A stretch of 64,000 nt of DNA from Rhodoferax sp. (lineage in GTDB: Bacteria; Pseudomonadota; Gammaproteobacteria; Burkholderiales; Burkholderiaceae_C): positions 1 to 64,000 of the forward strand of contig NZ_JAUYQD010000061.1 in NCBI RefSeq assembly GCF_030697375.1, given 5' to 3'. A program made the translations under genes and the position numbers. Position 1 is the first letter of the stretch; every line of letters starts with the position of its first letter. Shown here piece after piece: positions 46,370 through 55,260 of the stretch. Under the pieces are notes generated by a model, which was given only the letters and a program-made list of their open reading frames with translations, was not told the DNA's origin and made no database searches.

Positions 46370-48199
46370 TCAGGCTCCCAACTCGGCAAACATCGACTCG
46401 CCCTGCCGCACGAACAGCCCGGCGTGAGTCGCCTTGGCGCCGTGCTTCGCAGACGCTGCGGCGTTCGCAACTTGCTCGGCGGTTCGGAACTGCCCCTTGC
46501 GGACGCGCACCGCGCCGATCGACAGGCTGGTGAAAGGGAAGAAGCGCAACACGCCATGACGGTCCTCGGCTTCGATGCCGCCGGCAATCTGACCGGGCTC
46601 GTCGTACAAAGCTGCAGCCCCGGCGTTGAAAGCTTCTACCAAGCGCTCGCAACGACTCTCCCAGTCATCACTCTGAAACAGCAAGATGAAGTCGTCGCCG
46701 CCCACATGACCGACAAAGTCGCGCTGTGCGTCGCAGTGACTGATAGACAGACTGGCCATGAGCCGGATCATCTCGTCGCCGCGCCAGTAGCCGTAGTGGT
46801 CGTTGAACGGCTTGAAGTTGTTGAGGTCGCCATAGCAGGCAACAAACTCGCCGCCGCTTGCAAGCAGACGTTCGATGTGCTCGGTGATCGGGATGTTGCC
46901 AGGCAGGAACGTGAGCGGGTTGGCGTGCCGTGCGGCTTCTATCCGCGACTCCGTAACGGTTCGGACAAGCTGGTCTCCCGTGCCCAGCCCCACATAGCGG
47001 CCGTTCTCAGTGACGATGAACCCTTCCGTCAGGTAGCGTTGATCTTGTGAGGTGAGGATGCCCACAAGCTCGTCGATGTCGTGGTCTCTCTCGACGAGAC
47101 GAGGGGACAAGTTCGCGAAAGTAACGCAAGGCTTGGTGCCGTAGAGTTCCTTGAAGTAACGCTTCGCATATCGCTCCATGAACTGACGGCGATCGATCAG
47201 GCCGACGGGAACCCCCTGGTCGACGATGGCCACGGCATGGAGGCCGGGGTGCGCCTCCAGCAGACGGTCGATCTCGTCGTGGGTCGTCTGAGTTGCCACC
47301 GTCGGAGCGTGGACGATCTTCACTTCCCGGCGCCGACCCGATGCGGACGCCGTCCGCATCGCAGGCATCACTGAAACGCGCTGGTCGCGCAGCACTTCGG
47401 TCGCCTGGGCTTCGATCGCGTCGCGAGGCTGTGGAATGGGTCGGCCCATGAAGTATCCCTGACCCAAGCTGATACCCAAGTCACGCACGACGCGCAGGTC
47501 GTCGGCAGTTTCGATGCCCTCGGCAACCAGCGACGTGCCGAAAATTTCGGCGATCTGCATCAGTGCTCGCAAGGTCTGCAGCTTCTTGGCGTGGCGACTC
47601 AATTCGGCGGTGAAATACTTGTCTATCTTGACGATATCGGGTTGCAATTCAGACCACAGCCGCAGGCTCGAGCGACCGTCTCCGAAGTCGTCAAGCGCGA
47701 GCATCACGCCGGCCGCCTGCACCTCCTGCACGGCTTCGCTCAGGCCCTTGATGTCTGAGACGTGTTCATGTTCGGTGATCTCGATAACCAACATGCGGGG
47801 TTGAAGGCCAAGTTCGCGAACGTATTTCATCAGCGCATCGGCCGACCGCGCTCGCACCAGTTCGAGCAGCGCCGACGCGCTGAGGTTCACGAAGAGCCGT
47901 CCGGGTTGAGAACGAGCCGACCATTGCTCCAGAGCGGCGGCAACGCAGGCGATCTCGAAATCGAGCAGCAGCCCTTCCTTGCGGGCGGCGGCAAGAAGGG
48001 CGTCGGGCGTGTGCAAGGGCATGCCTTTCGGCCCGCGTATCAAAGCCTCATGGGCATAGATGGACCCATCGCGCATGCTCACGATGGGTTGAAACACCGG
48101 TGAAAGGGACTTGTCTATCAGCAGCCGGGAAAGCGGGCCTGTTCCGTCGCCGGTACGAAAGCCCATCAGTTCCATCGGACGAGGTCTGCGTTCGGGCAT
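46370..48199 (-). CDS. EAL-CBS-GGDEF protein
   Basis: 609 aa. The EAL phosphodiesterase domain comes first: VFQPIVSMRDGSIYAHEALIRGP (EAL), NLSASAL, IEITEHE, LDDFGDG, IVKIDKYF, VAEGIETADDL, QGYFMGRPIP; all key metal and catalytic positions look intact. A tandem CBS-like regulatory region (HPGLHAVAIVDQGVPVGLIDR; YLTEGFIVTENGRYVGLGTG) follows. The C-terminal GGDEF domain has DLNNFKPFNDHYGYWRGDE and GGDDF, which can be active. No membrane segment is seen, so it is cytosolic. It likely tunes c-di-GMP, for example for the exopolysaccharide locus downstream. The start may be the Met at 48199 or one 8 codons later. Confidence 0.9.
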   Translation of the reverse strand: MPERRPRPMELMGFRTGDGTGPLSRLLIDKSLSPVFQPIVSMRDGSIYAHEALIRGPKGMPLHTPDALLAAARKEGLLLDFEIACVAAALEQWSARSQPGRLFVNLSASALLELVRARSADALMKYVRELGLQPRMLVIEITEHEHVSDIKGLSEAVQEVQAAGVMLALDDFGDGRSSLRLWSELQPDIVKIDKYFTAELSRHAKKLQTLRALMQIAEIFGTSLVAEGIETADDLRVVRDLGISLGQGYFMGRPIPQPRDAIEAQATEVLRDQRVSVMPAMRTASASGRRREVKIVHAPTVATQTTHDEIDRLLEAHPGLHAVAIVDQGVPVGLIDRRQFMERYAKRYFKELYGTKPCVTFANLSPRLVERDHDIDELVGILTSQDQRYLTEGFIVTENGRYVGLGTGDQLVRTVTESRIEAARHANPLTFLPGNIPITEHIERLLASGGEFVACYGDLNNFKPFNDHYGYWRGDEMIRLMASLSISHCDAQRDFVGHVGGDDFILLFQSDDWESRCERLVEAFNAGAAALYDEPGQIAGGIEAEDRHGVLRFFPFTSLSIGAVRVRKGQFRTAEQVANAAASAKHGAKATHAGLFVRQGESMFAELGA

Positions 48200-49042
48200 G
48201 GTGTGCTTTGCTGGTTCGTGTCCGGAACTGGCTCTGGACTGACTTCGATATCGGCACGAAGAAGCAACAGCTGAACTGAATTGACACAGGCCCGCATCAT
48301 CCCCAGCAGGGATGCGCGCGAGCCCCTGTTGCTACCCAGAACTGCCCCCCCGACACGTGCCCCCACACGCCCGCGCGCGCAGCACTTGTCGAACAACGCC
48401 AGACTTGCCGAGGGGCAATCACACTCAGGCGTGGCTACCGCAGCCGCTGGAAGGTCAGTTTGCTGATCAAATCGTTCTGGCTGTCCCCGTATCGCCGCTC
48501 GTCCACGATCTTCAGCAGGCCGCGGGATGCCATCCCTTTCAGCTCCCTCGCAGTCGAGTCGTACACGTATGGATTTTCCAGGGTCGAGCCGGCACTTGGC
48601 AGCTCGATCAACGTATCAAAGGAAGAATCCAAATAGACATGGTCGGCCAAGGTTCGCATCGGAGGTTCCTCGTTGCGCCGCATGGCGCAAAAGTTGTTGA
48701 TGCCAGTGAAATGAACCGCTGGGTTGCCACCAGTTTGGGCTCGCCACGAGCGCGCTGCCGGTATTGTTGAAATTGAACTCGGCGCCAGGAAGTCTATCGT
48801 CCCAGGTGCTGGACCGACGAGTGCATCGCCGCACTTTATTCCCGACGATCTCGCAAAGGGCCATGGCTTGTCACCAATTTGTCATCTGCAATTGCTGTGG
48901 CCCTGAGTTGGTAAAGGTGTCGGGGTTGCCTGAGTCGCTGTTGCCTTCGCGGCAACTCCGCTGAGCCGTCATCGTCCTCGAAGTTGTTGCTCCCCTGCTG
49001 CGGGGCCATGGTGAAAAAACTTTCCAAAGGTCGGCGGGTTCG
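48200..49042. other. Largely non-coding region with one small possible gene
   Basis: 843 bp between the EAL gene (-) and the CHAD gene (+). Only the 74-aa frame at 48435-48659 looks like a gene. The part just before 49043 should hold the CYTH half of a CYTH-CHAD protein if the gene were intact; no convincing CYTH sequence is readable there. Confidence 0.5.
48435..48659 (-). CDS. Small hypothetical protein
   Basis: 74 aa from the ATG at 48659, with GAGGA six to seven bases upstream: MRTLADHVYLDSSFDTLIELPSAGSTLENPYVYDSTARELKGMASRGLLKIVDERRYGDSQNDLISKLTFQRLR in outline. The C-terminal half reads like a small winged-helix or leader-type fold (ARELKGMASRGLLKIVDER). No family is recognised and it stands alone. 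Composition and ribosome-binding site favour a real gene. Confidence 0.5.
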   Translation of the reverse strand: MRTLADHVYLDSSFDTLIELPSAGSTLENPYVYDSTARELKGMASRGLLKIVDERRYGDSQNDLISKLTFQRLR

Positions 49043-50095
49043 ATGCTGGCACTTGCCGAGCGCTGGCAGAGGCGGTTCGGTCTGATCTACGACCCGCGCA
49101 GCAAGGCCGAGCGCGGCGACCAGCTCACCCAAGGGTCACCGTTCCCGCCGTTGAGAAAGGCAAGTCAGCCGGCCTACGCGCAGCGTGCTTTGGCGGCAGA
49201 AGCCTTCGGCTCTGTTGTCGATGAATGTCTGGCGCAGATCACTCGCAACGCCATCGGCCTGATCGAAGGAGATCCGACCTTGCGTGTAGAGCATGTTCAC
49301 CAGCTGCGCGTCGGCGTTCGCCGCATCCGCAGTGCGGTGCGCAGCTTTCGAGGATGGGTGCCGGCACCGCCAGCCGAGCTCGTTGAAGGTCTTCGACTGT
49401 TGTTCGCGACCCTTGGCTTGGCCCGCGACCGTGATGTGCTCGACGACGGCGTCGTGGCAGAGCTCGCGAAGTTTGGGGCGCCACCGTTGGCGCTGCCGGG
49501 CGCCGCAGCCGGCCCGGACCCCGTCGCAGTTGTCGCCAGCACCGACGCACAACGAATCTTCGTCGCCTGGATCGCTTGGCGAGCGAAGCTGGATGAGGCG
49601 CGTCGCGAAGAGTTCAGCGCGGTCGCCGACAAGCCGGAGACAGACGTTGCTGTCGCGCCCGCTGCCGGCGAAGCAGTGGCGCGTGGCGCACCTCGTAACG
49701 ATGCCCCGACGTTTCGCCGCAACGTGCGACGGCGGCTGCGTCGATGGCATCGACGCCTCATCGCCGACTGGCAGTCGTTCGACGAACTGGACGAGGGCAG
49801 CTTGCATGCGCTTCGTAAACGCACCAAGCGTCTGCGCTACGCGGTCGAGTTTTTCGCACCCTTGCTGAAACGTCGGATAACCGAGCGGTATCTGAACGCC
49901 CTGACCGCGTTTCAGGACCGCATGGGCGAACTCAACGATCTGTTCGTGGCACGTGCGCGGTACCAGTCGCTCGTCGCGTCAGACCCTGCCGCTTGGTTTG
50001 CTCTCGGTTGGCTTGCGGCCCGCATTGCCGATGTGCGGGCACTCGCGAAGCCCGAACTCGGGCGGCTGGCGAAGGTCGATCCGCCGACGTCTTGA
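49043..50095 (+). CDS. CHAD-domain protein, probably 5'-truncated CYTH-CHAD
   Basis: 350 aa. The CHAD domain (about 55-340) shows HVHQLRVGVRRIRSAVRSFR, LARDRDVLDD, ALRKRTKRLRYAVEFFAPLL and LNDLFVARA, the conserved His/Arg helices that bind polyphosphate. The first 28 residues (LALAERWQRRFGLIYDPRSKAERG) match the end of a CYTH triphosphatase domain, which normally precedes CHAD in proteins like YgiF. The CYTH part is missing upstream. The gene thus looks truncated at its 5' end, although the CHAD part could still be made from the ATG at 49043. The ribosome-binding site is weak. Confidence 0.8.
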   Translation: MLALAERWQRRFGLIYDPRSKAERGDQLTQGSPFPPLRKASQPAYAQRALAAEAFGSVVDECLAQITRNAIGLIEGDPTLRVEHVHQLRVGVRRIRSAVRSFRGWVPAPPAELVEGLRLLFATLGLARDRDVLDDGVVAELAKFGAPPLALPGAAAGPDPVAVVASTDAQRIFVAWIAWRAKLDEARREEFSAVADKPETDVAVAPAAGEAVARGAPRNDAPTFRRNVRRRLRRWHRRLIADWQSFDELDEGSLHALRKRTKRLRYAVEFFAPLLKRRITERYLNALTAFQDRMGELNDLFVARARYQSLVASDPAAWFALGWLAARIADVRALAKPELGRLAKVDPPTS

Positions 50096-50155
50096 GCGCG
50101 GATATCGGGGTGAGCTCAAGCTCGAAGCTGCTCGCACCCTGGAGAAACTGGCGCG

Positions 50156-51361
50156 TCATGCCGGGGCTGACTTTGCGTCGCGCGGCGGCCTGGATCGCCC
50201 ACCCGTCAGCAGAGTCAACACGCCAGGCGCCCAGCGTTGCCCGGCGCGAAAGGCCCCGATGAGCATGAGGCTGGTGACTATCACCCCGGCGAAATACAGC
50301 CCCAGCGCGCCGGTGCTCGATTGCGGCTGCCACAGCCAGTAGGCGAGGCGCCGCACGGCCGTCAGCAAGGGCTCGTGGGCCACGAAGATGAAGAAGCTCG
50401 GGGCGGCCAGCCGGTGCAGCGGCAACGCCAGCGTTGGCCATTGTTCGACGAATTTCGTCAGCACCAGCAGCGCCGCCAATGCGGCGAGCTGGGTCAGATG
50501 CAGCCACACCGATGCCACGCTGCTCGTGCCCGGCGGCGACAACAGCAGCACCGCAACGAGGGCGGCAAGCAAGGCGAACACTGCGCCCGCGTGCCGGTCG
50601 AGCGCTTGTGGGTCAAACCGCCGCAGTGCCGCCAGCGCGCCGGCCAGAAAGAAGAAGCAGGCTTCGACCGTTGGCACCTGGTAGGGCCACGCACCTGTGA
50701 GCCACAGGGTGCCGAACGCGGCGACGACCGCCGTCTGTGCGCCACGCGGCCACACGTAGAACACGGGCGCGAGAAGGCTCATGAAGAACAGATCGCGCAG
50801 GAACCACAACGGGTACAGGATCGGGTTGCCGCCAACGCCGACCAGCGCGTCGAACACTTGCCACGCGTCGTAGTCTGCGACCCGTCGGCTCCAGGGCCCC
50901 ACACCAGAGAAGAGCGCGTTGCTCAGCGAAAAGGACTGCAGCAACAGCAACAGCAGCAACAGCAGGGCATTCCACGCCAGCAGCGGCACGAGCACGCCGC
51001 GCACCCTGCCGCCGAGCTTGCCCGACAGCCACTCACGGGTACCGGCGCAGTCAGCAAAGAACAGGAAGCCGCTGATCGCAAAGAATGCCGGCATGCGGAT
51101 GCCGCCCAGCCCGTGTGCGAAAAAACCTTGCACGAGCGCGGCCCACGGTTCGAGTTCCATGAAGGGCACGGCGCTGCCGGCCACCGGCTGAATGGGCCGC
51201 GCGCTGTGGAAAAACAGCACGCTGATCGCCAGCGGAAAGCGCAACAACCGCAGGCGCCGAACGGTTCCGGAAAGTGATTCGGCGCGAGCCCGGGGGGCGC
51301 GCCCGCCCGCCTCACGCGCGCCCCCGGGCGCGGGCAATGAGAGTGCGGTCGGGTCGGTCAT
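50156..51361 (-). CDS. Acyltransferase 3 family membrane protein
   Basis: 401 aa, about ten membrane helices. The Acyl_transf_3 hallmarks are seen: LRFPLAISVLFFHSARPI (His in the first helix), GIRMPAFFAISGFLFF, PILYPLWFLRDLFFMSLLAP, and a helix ending SFFIFVAHEPLL. These enzymes O-acetylate or O-acylate sugars of exopolysaccharides or lipopolysaccharides at the inner membrane. It stands at the left end of the exopolysaccharide locus and probably decorates that polymer. A run of Leu codons (LLLLLLLLLQ, about 50935-50965) reflects a CAG/CAA-type repeat on the plus strand. Confidence 0.88.
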   Translation of the reverse strand: MTDPTALSLPAPGGAREAGGRAPRARAESLSGTVRRLRLLRFPLAISVLFFHSARPIQPVAGSAVPFMELEPWAALVQGFFAHGLGGIRMPAFFAISGFLFFADCAGTREWLSGKLGGRVRGVLVPLLAWNALLLLLLLLLQSFSLSNALFSGVGPWSRRVADYDAWQVFDALVGVGGNPILYPLWFLRDLFFMSLLAPVFYVWPRGAQTAVVAAFGTLWLTGAWPYQVPTVEACFFFLAGALAALRRFDPQALDRHAGAVFALLAALVAVLLLSPPGTSSVASVWLHLTQLAALAALLVLTKFVEQWPTLALPLHRLAAPSFFIFVAHEPLLTAVRRLAYWLWQPQSSTGALGLYFAGVIVTSLMLIGAFRAGQRWAPGVLTLLTGGRSRPPRDAKSAPA

Positions 51362-51800
51362 GTGCGTGCATCAAAACAGGAGTCCATGCTGCTCGCGCTG
51401 CGTGGCAGGCCTTCGACCGCGGACCGTGCCGATCGACTCATTCGCAAGCGCCGCCAGCGGCTCCCCCTCGCGAGAAAGCTCAGCGTTCGCCTGAATCGAA
51501 CACCGTGTCGGTCCACTGCGTATCACTCCACACGGTGTCCGACACGTCGCGAGCCCCGGGCTTGCCAGGCTGGCCTGCGTGCTCGTCGGGCCTCAGCATC
51601 GAACCCGTCGAAGTGCGCTGGTCCGTGATGCCGGTTCCACGGCCGCGCCATGCCTTGAACCTTTCGCGAAAGGACGCGATTTCGCGCGCCGCATCGGGCG
51701 AGTCCATCTGTTCCATTGGCCGCTCTCCACAGCGCCTTCGATGGCGCGGAGGAAGGATGTTCAGTGCGGACAGTGACGCCGCCGTGACGCGCTTCGTCTG
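51362..51800. other. Gap between acyltransferase and subtilase genes
   Basis: About 440 bp. It contains a possible 78-aa minus-strand gene (51480-51716); nothing else is recognised. Confidence 0.45.
51480..51716 (-). CDS. Small hypothetical protein
   Basis: 78 aa: a helical, charged first half (SPDAAREIASFRERFKAWRGRG) and a polar, acidic second half (LRPDEHAGQPGKPGARDVSDTVWSDTQWTDTVFD). No domain is recognised. It lies 84 bp after the subtilase stop on the same strand and could be its downstream partner. The composition looks like a translated protein rather than a shadow frame, but support is modest. Confidence 0.4.
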   Translation of the reverse strand: MEQMDSPDAAREIASFRERFKAWRGRGTGITDQRTSTGSMLRPDEHAGQPGKPGARDVSDTVWSDTQWTDTVFDSGER

Positions 51801-53570
51801 CTACCCCTGCCGGCGTTGCAGCGCGAGCGCCAGCACCGAGAGCAGCAGCAGCATCAGGAAAACGCCGGAAGGGTCGATCGCGCCGCCTCCGCCGCTCGAC
51901 GCGGGTGCCGAGGGGGCAGGTTCCGGTGCCGGCGCATCGGGTTCCGGCAGCGGCAAGCCGAGTGCGACGGCACACTGCCGGATCGCTGCGCTGTCGAGTT
52001 CCGGCGCCAACCGTGAAGGGGGTGCGTAGGTCGCCGGGGCGGCGGCGTACAGCAGCGCCTGGTCGGCATCCAGAATGCCCGCACCGCAGGTCGACGTGCT
52101 GCACTGGCAGCGCCCGAAGTTGCCGGCCGAACTGCAGGCCTGCAGGATCGGCACCTTGACGTGCGGCCGTGCCGAAGCCCGCAGCCCGGCTTCGATCTGC
52201 GCCACCGTCAACGCCGGGTTCGACGCCCACATCAGCGAGGCCACGCCGGCCACCAGCGGGGCCGCGAAGCTCGTGCCGCTGCCGGCCGCGTAGCCGAACG
52301 CGCCGATCGGCCCGCCGCCTTCGTTGCTGGTGGTCACCAGGCCACTGTCGGCCAGCTGGGTGTCACAGGTGGCGCCGCGCGCCGCGTCGCCGCCGACCGT
52401 TGCCAGCGCGACCTGGGCGCCGTAGTTGGCGTAGTTGGCCTTGAAGCCCTGGCGGTTCAGCGAGGTCACCGCAAAGGCTCCGGTGCACGACGCCGGCCGG
52501 CCGACGATGCTGCGCTGGTTGCCCGCCGCCGCCACGACGAGCGCGCCCCGGGCGCGCACCTCGGCCAGCGTGTCGGTGTAGAGGCGCGCCGCAGCAGCGA
52601 CCGCCGGGTTCGGGTGGTTCAGGTCGCAGGGCTCGAAGCCGGCCACGCCGATCACGATGACCTTCGCCGGTTGCAGGTTGCGCGCCACGCCGCTCACGTC
52701 CAGGCCTGCGGCCCAGCGCAAACCGCCGACCACGTCGGCCACCGCCGCGCCGCACTTGCCGGCCACCCGCACCGGCAGGATGCGGCCGTTCCAGTTGATG
52801 GCCGCCACCCCGGCCGAGTTGTTGCTCGTGGCGCCGATCTGCCCGGCCATCATCGTGCCGTGCCAGCTGCTGCGCTCGCGCACTTCGCAGCCGTCCCAGA
52901 GCGTGGGGTCGGCGGCGGCTTCGGCGGCCGTGAGCCGGTCGCCCGGGTCGAGCGCGTCGTTGTCGGCACCGTTGCCATCGTTGGAGTAGGCGGTCTGACT
53001 GACGAAGTCGTGGCCGGGCAGTACCCAGTGCGGGTCGAGCTCGGGGTGCGGTGTGTAGCCCGAGTCGAGCACCGCCACGACGGGCGCCGCGCCCGACACC
53101 GGGTGACCCGTGGATCGGTCCCAGGCCGCGGGCAGGCCCGGCACCGCCGCTTCGGTGGCACCGGCGCTCGCCAGCCACCATTGTTCGGTTGCGTACAGCG
53201 TGTCGTTCGGCACCGCTGTCAGCGACTCGCGGGTGTTGGGCAACACGTGCTGCACGTGGCGTGCGCCGCGCAGCCTGGCTGCCAGCGCCGACGTCTGCGC
53301 CGCAGGCAGCGCCTTGACTGTGGAGAGCAGGTACCAGTGGTTGCCCAACGACCGTGCCTGGGCCTTGAAGAGTGCGTTGCCACCGGCGAGCCTGCGTGCC
53401 TGCACGGCACTGTCGGGCGTCGCTTCGAGCTTCACGATGAAGCCTTGCGCAGCCGCCATCGAGGTGCCCGCGAGCAGGCCGAGAGCGGTCGCCATCAGCA
53501 GCAGGGCACGCCGGAGATTGCGACGCGGGGCTGCCGTGCGCGCACGAAGAGAGGTGAGGGAGAGGTCCAT
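51801..53570 (-). CDS. Secreted subtilisin-like S8 protease with C-terminal sorting signal
   Basis: 589 aa. Signal peptide: RRALLLMATALGLLAGTSMAAAQG. An inhibitor-like propeptide (43-115) precedes the catalytic domain with Asp169 (VVAVLDSGYT), His237 (SSWHGTMMAG), oxyanion Asn351 (AAAGNQRS) and Ser434 (GSGTSFAAPLVAG). Cysteines near 460-480 (CSSAGNFGRCQCSTSTC) may form disulfides. The C terminus is Pro-rich, then SSGGGGAIDPSG, a hydrophobic helix and RRQG, the layout of a GlyGly-CTERM-type signal that is normally cleaved by rhombosortase. It is likely exported and surface-processed. It lies beside the exopolysaccharide genes but on its own transcript. Confidence 0.92.
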   Translation of the reverse strand: MDLSLTSLRARTAAPRRNLRRALLLMATALGLLAGTSMAAAQGFIVKLEATPDSAVQARRLAGGNALFKAQARSLGNHWYLLSTVKALPAAQTSALAARLRGARHVQHVLPNTRESLTAVPNDTLYATEQWWLASAGATEAAVPGLPAAWDRSTGHPVSGAAPVVAVLDSGYTPHPELDPHWVLPGHDFVSQTAYSNDGNGADNDALDPGDRLTAAEAAADPTLWDGCEVRERSSWHGTMMAGQIGATSNNSAGVAAINWNGRILPVRVAGKCGAAVADVVGGLRWAAGLDVSGVARNLQPAKVIVIGVAGFEPCDLNHPNPAVAAAARLYTDTLAEVRARGALVVAAAGNQRSIVGRPASCTGAFAVTSLNRQGFKANYANYGAQVALATVGGDAARGATCDTQLADSGLVTTSNEGGGPIGAFGYAAGSGTSFAAPLVAGVASLMWASNPALTVAQIEAGLRASARPHVKVPILQACSSAGNFGRCQCSTSTCGAGILDADQALLYAAAPATYAPPSRLAPELDSAAIRQCAVALGLPLPEPDAPAPEPAPSAPASSGGGGAIDPSGVFLMLLLLSVLALALQRRQG

Positions 53571-53787
53571 GCAGCGAGCCTAGAAGAACTCGGTGCAGGC
53601 TTCGTGACAGTGATCCGTTTGGCGCGAGCACTGCAGGTGGGCGCGGCAAAGCGTTGCGCGCGGCATGAGCCGTTCGGACCATTCGCCGGTCGGTCGCACG
53701 ATTCACCGGCAGGTCATGCCCGGCGCATAACTTCTCTGGCTTCCTCCGGCACGCCGGTCTCCAGTCTTTTCTGTCCCTTGCCTCCGG

Positions 53788-55260
53788 ATGTCGCAATCCA
53801 GCACCGTCGAGCCCGTGATCGGCCCCGAGCCTGCGCGCGGCGCTGTGGCCGAAACGCCGCTGCGCATGTTCGCCGCGCCGACCGGGCGACGGCTGTTTCG
53901 CAACCAGCCGCAGTCGGTGGCCGGGTTCATCGCAGCCGTGCTCGAACCGGGCATCAACGCGGCCGTGCTGGTCGGTGCCCACGCGTACTACAGCGAAGAG
54001 TTCTCGCGCGCATCGATGGTGTTGCTGCTGCTGGTGCTGGCCCTGACCTTTCCCGGAACCGACCACTTTCGCGACCGGCCACTGTCGTCGGCGGTCGACA
54101 TCGTGCTGTCGTGGCTGACCTTGCTGATGCTGCTGGTCTTCTGCGGTTATGCGACGCGCAGCCTCGGTCTTTTCGAGTGGCCGGTGATCGTGGCCTGGGC
54201 GCTGGCCACGCCGCTGATCCACTGGTTCGTGGTGCTGGCCGGGCGCGACCTGCTGCAGTGGCAGGCGCGCCAGCCGCGTGCGGCGCGGCGCGCGCTGATC
54301 GTGGGTGCGGGGGCGCTGGCGGTCAAGACCGCCCACGCGCTGCAGTCGCGTGCCGACGTGTGCACCGAGATCAGTGGTTACTTCGACGACCGCAGCGGCG
54401 ACCGGATCGCGGCCGAGGCCGTGCGGCTTCGCCTCGGGGGGCTCGCCGACGTGGCCGCCCACGTGCAACGCCAGGCGGTGTCCGAGGTCTACATCACGCT
54501 GCCGCTCGGCTCGCAGCCGCGCATCGTCGGCCTGCTCGAATCTTTGCAGGGCACCACCGCGTCGGTGTACCTCGTGCCCGACGTGTTCGGCATCAGCATC
54601 ATCCAGGGGCGTTTGCAAGACGTGAACGGGCTGCCGGTGGTGGGCATCTGCGAGACCCCGTTCACCGGCATCAACGACGCCGTCAAGCGCCTGAGCGACG
54701 TGGTGCTGGCGAGCATCATCCTCGTGCTGCTGGCGCCGCTGATGCTGCTGCTCGCCGTGGGCGTGAAGCTCAGTTCGCCCGGCCCGGTGATCTTCAAACA
54801 GCGCCGCAACGGCCTGGGCGGCGAAGAGATCGTGGTCTACAAGTACCGCTCGATGCGCGCGGCCGACGACGGCAAGGTGGTGCGCCAGGCGACCCGCGGC
54901 GACCCGCGCATCACATCCTTCGGCGCCTTCCTGCGCAAGACCTCGCTCGACGAATTGCCGCAGTTCATCAACGTGCTGCAGGGCCACATGAGCATCGTCG
55001 GCCCGCGCCCGCACGCGGTGGCGCACAACGAGCAGTACGCGCAGCTCGTCAAGGCCTACATGGTGCGGCACAAGGTGCGGCCCGGCATCACCGGCTGGGC
55101 CCAGGTGAACGGCCACCGCGGTGAGACCGACACCGTGGCCAAGATGCGCGCGCGCGTCGAGTTCGACCTCGACTACCTGCGCAACTGGTCGCTCGGCCTG
55201 GACCTGCAGATCATCGCCCGCACCATCAAGCTCGTGGTCGCCGACCGGCATGCGTACTGA
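53788..55260 (+). CDS. Undecaprenyl-phosphate sugar phosphotransferase (WcaJ type)
   Basis: 490 aa polyisoprenyl-phosphate hexose-1-phosphate transferase that starts each exopolysaccharide repeat unit on the lipid carrier. Four N-terminal membrane helices (about 50-160), a CoA-binding-like Rossmann domain (RALIVGAGALAVKTAHAL), then a fifth helix and the catalytic domain: KRLSDVVLASIILVLLAPLM, SPGPVIFKQRRNGLGGEEIVVYKYRSM, SLDELPQFINVLQGHMSIVGPRPHA, RPGITGWAQVNG. The sugar is probably glucose, by similarity to WcaJ/EpsZ. The EpsL-like barrel gene overlaps its 3' end by 11 bp. It is divergent from the subtilase. Confidence 0.93.
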   Translation: MSQSSTVEPVIGPEPARGAVAETPLRMFAAPTGRRLFRNQPQSVAGFIAAVLEPGINAAVLVGAHAYYSEEFSRASMVLLLLVLALTFPGTDHFRDRPLSSAVDIVLSWLTLLMLLVFCGYATRSLGLFEWPVIVAWALATPLIHWFVVLAGRDLLQWQARQPRAARRALIVGAGALAVKTAHALQSRADVCTEISGYFDDRSGDRIAAEAVRLRLGGLADVAAHVQRQAVSEVYITLPLGSQPRIVGLLESLQGTTASVYLVPDVFGISIIQGRLQDVNGLPVVGICETPFTGINDAVKRLSDVVLASIILVLLAPLMLLLAVGVKLSSPGPVIFKQRRNGLGGEEIVVYKYRSMRAADDGKVVRQATRGDPRITSFGAFLRKTSLDELPQFINVLQGHMSIVGPRPHAVAHNEQYAQLVKAYMVRHKVRPGITGWAQVNGHRGETDTVAKMRARVEFDLDYLRNWSLGLDLQIIARTIKLVVADRHAY

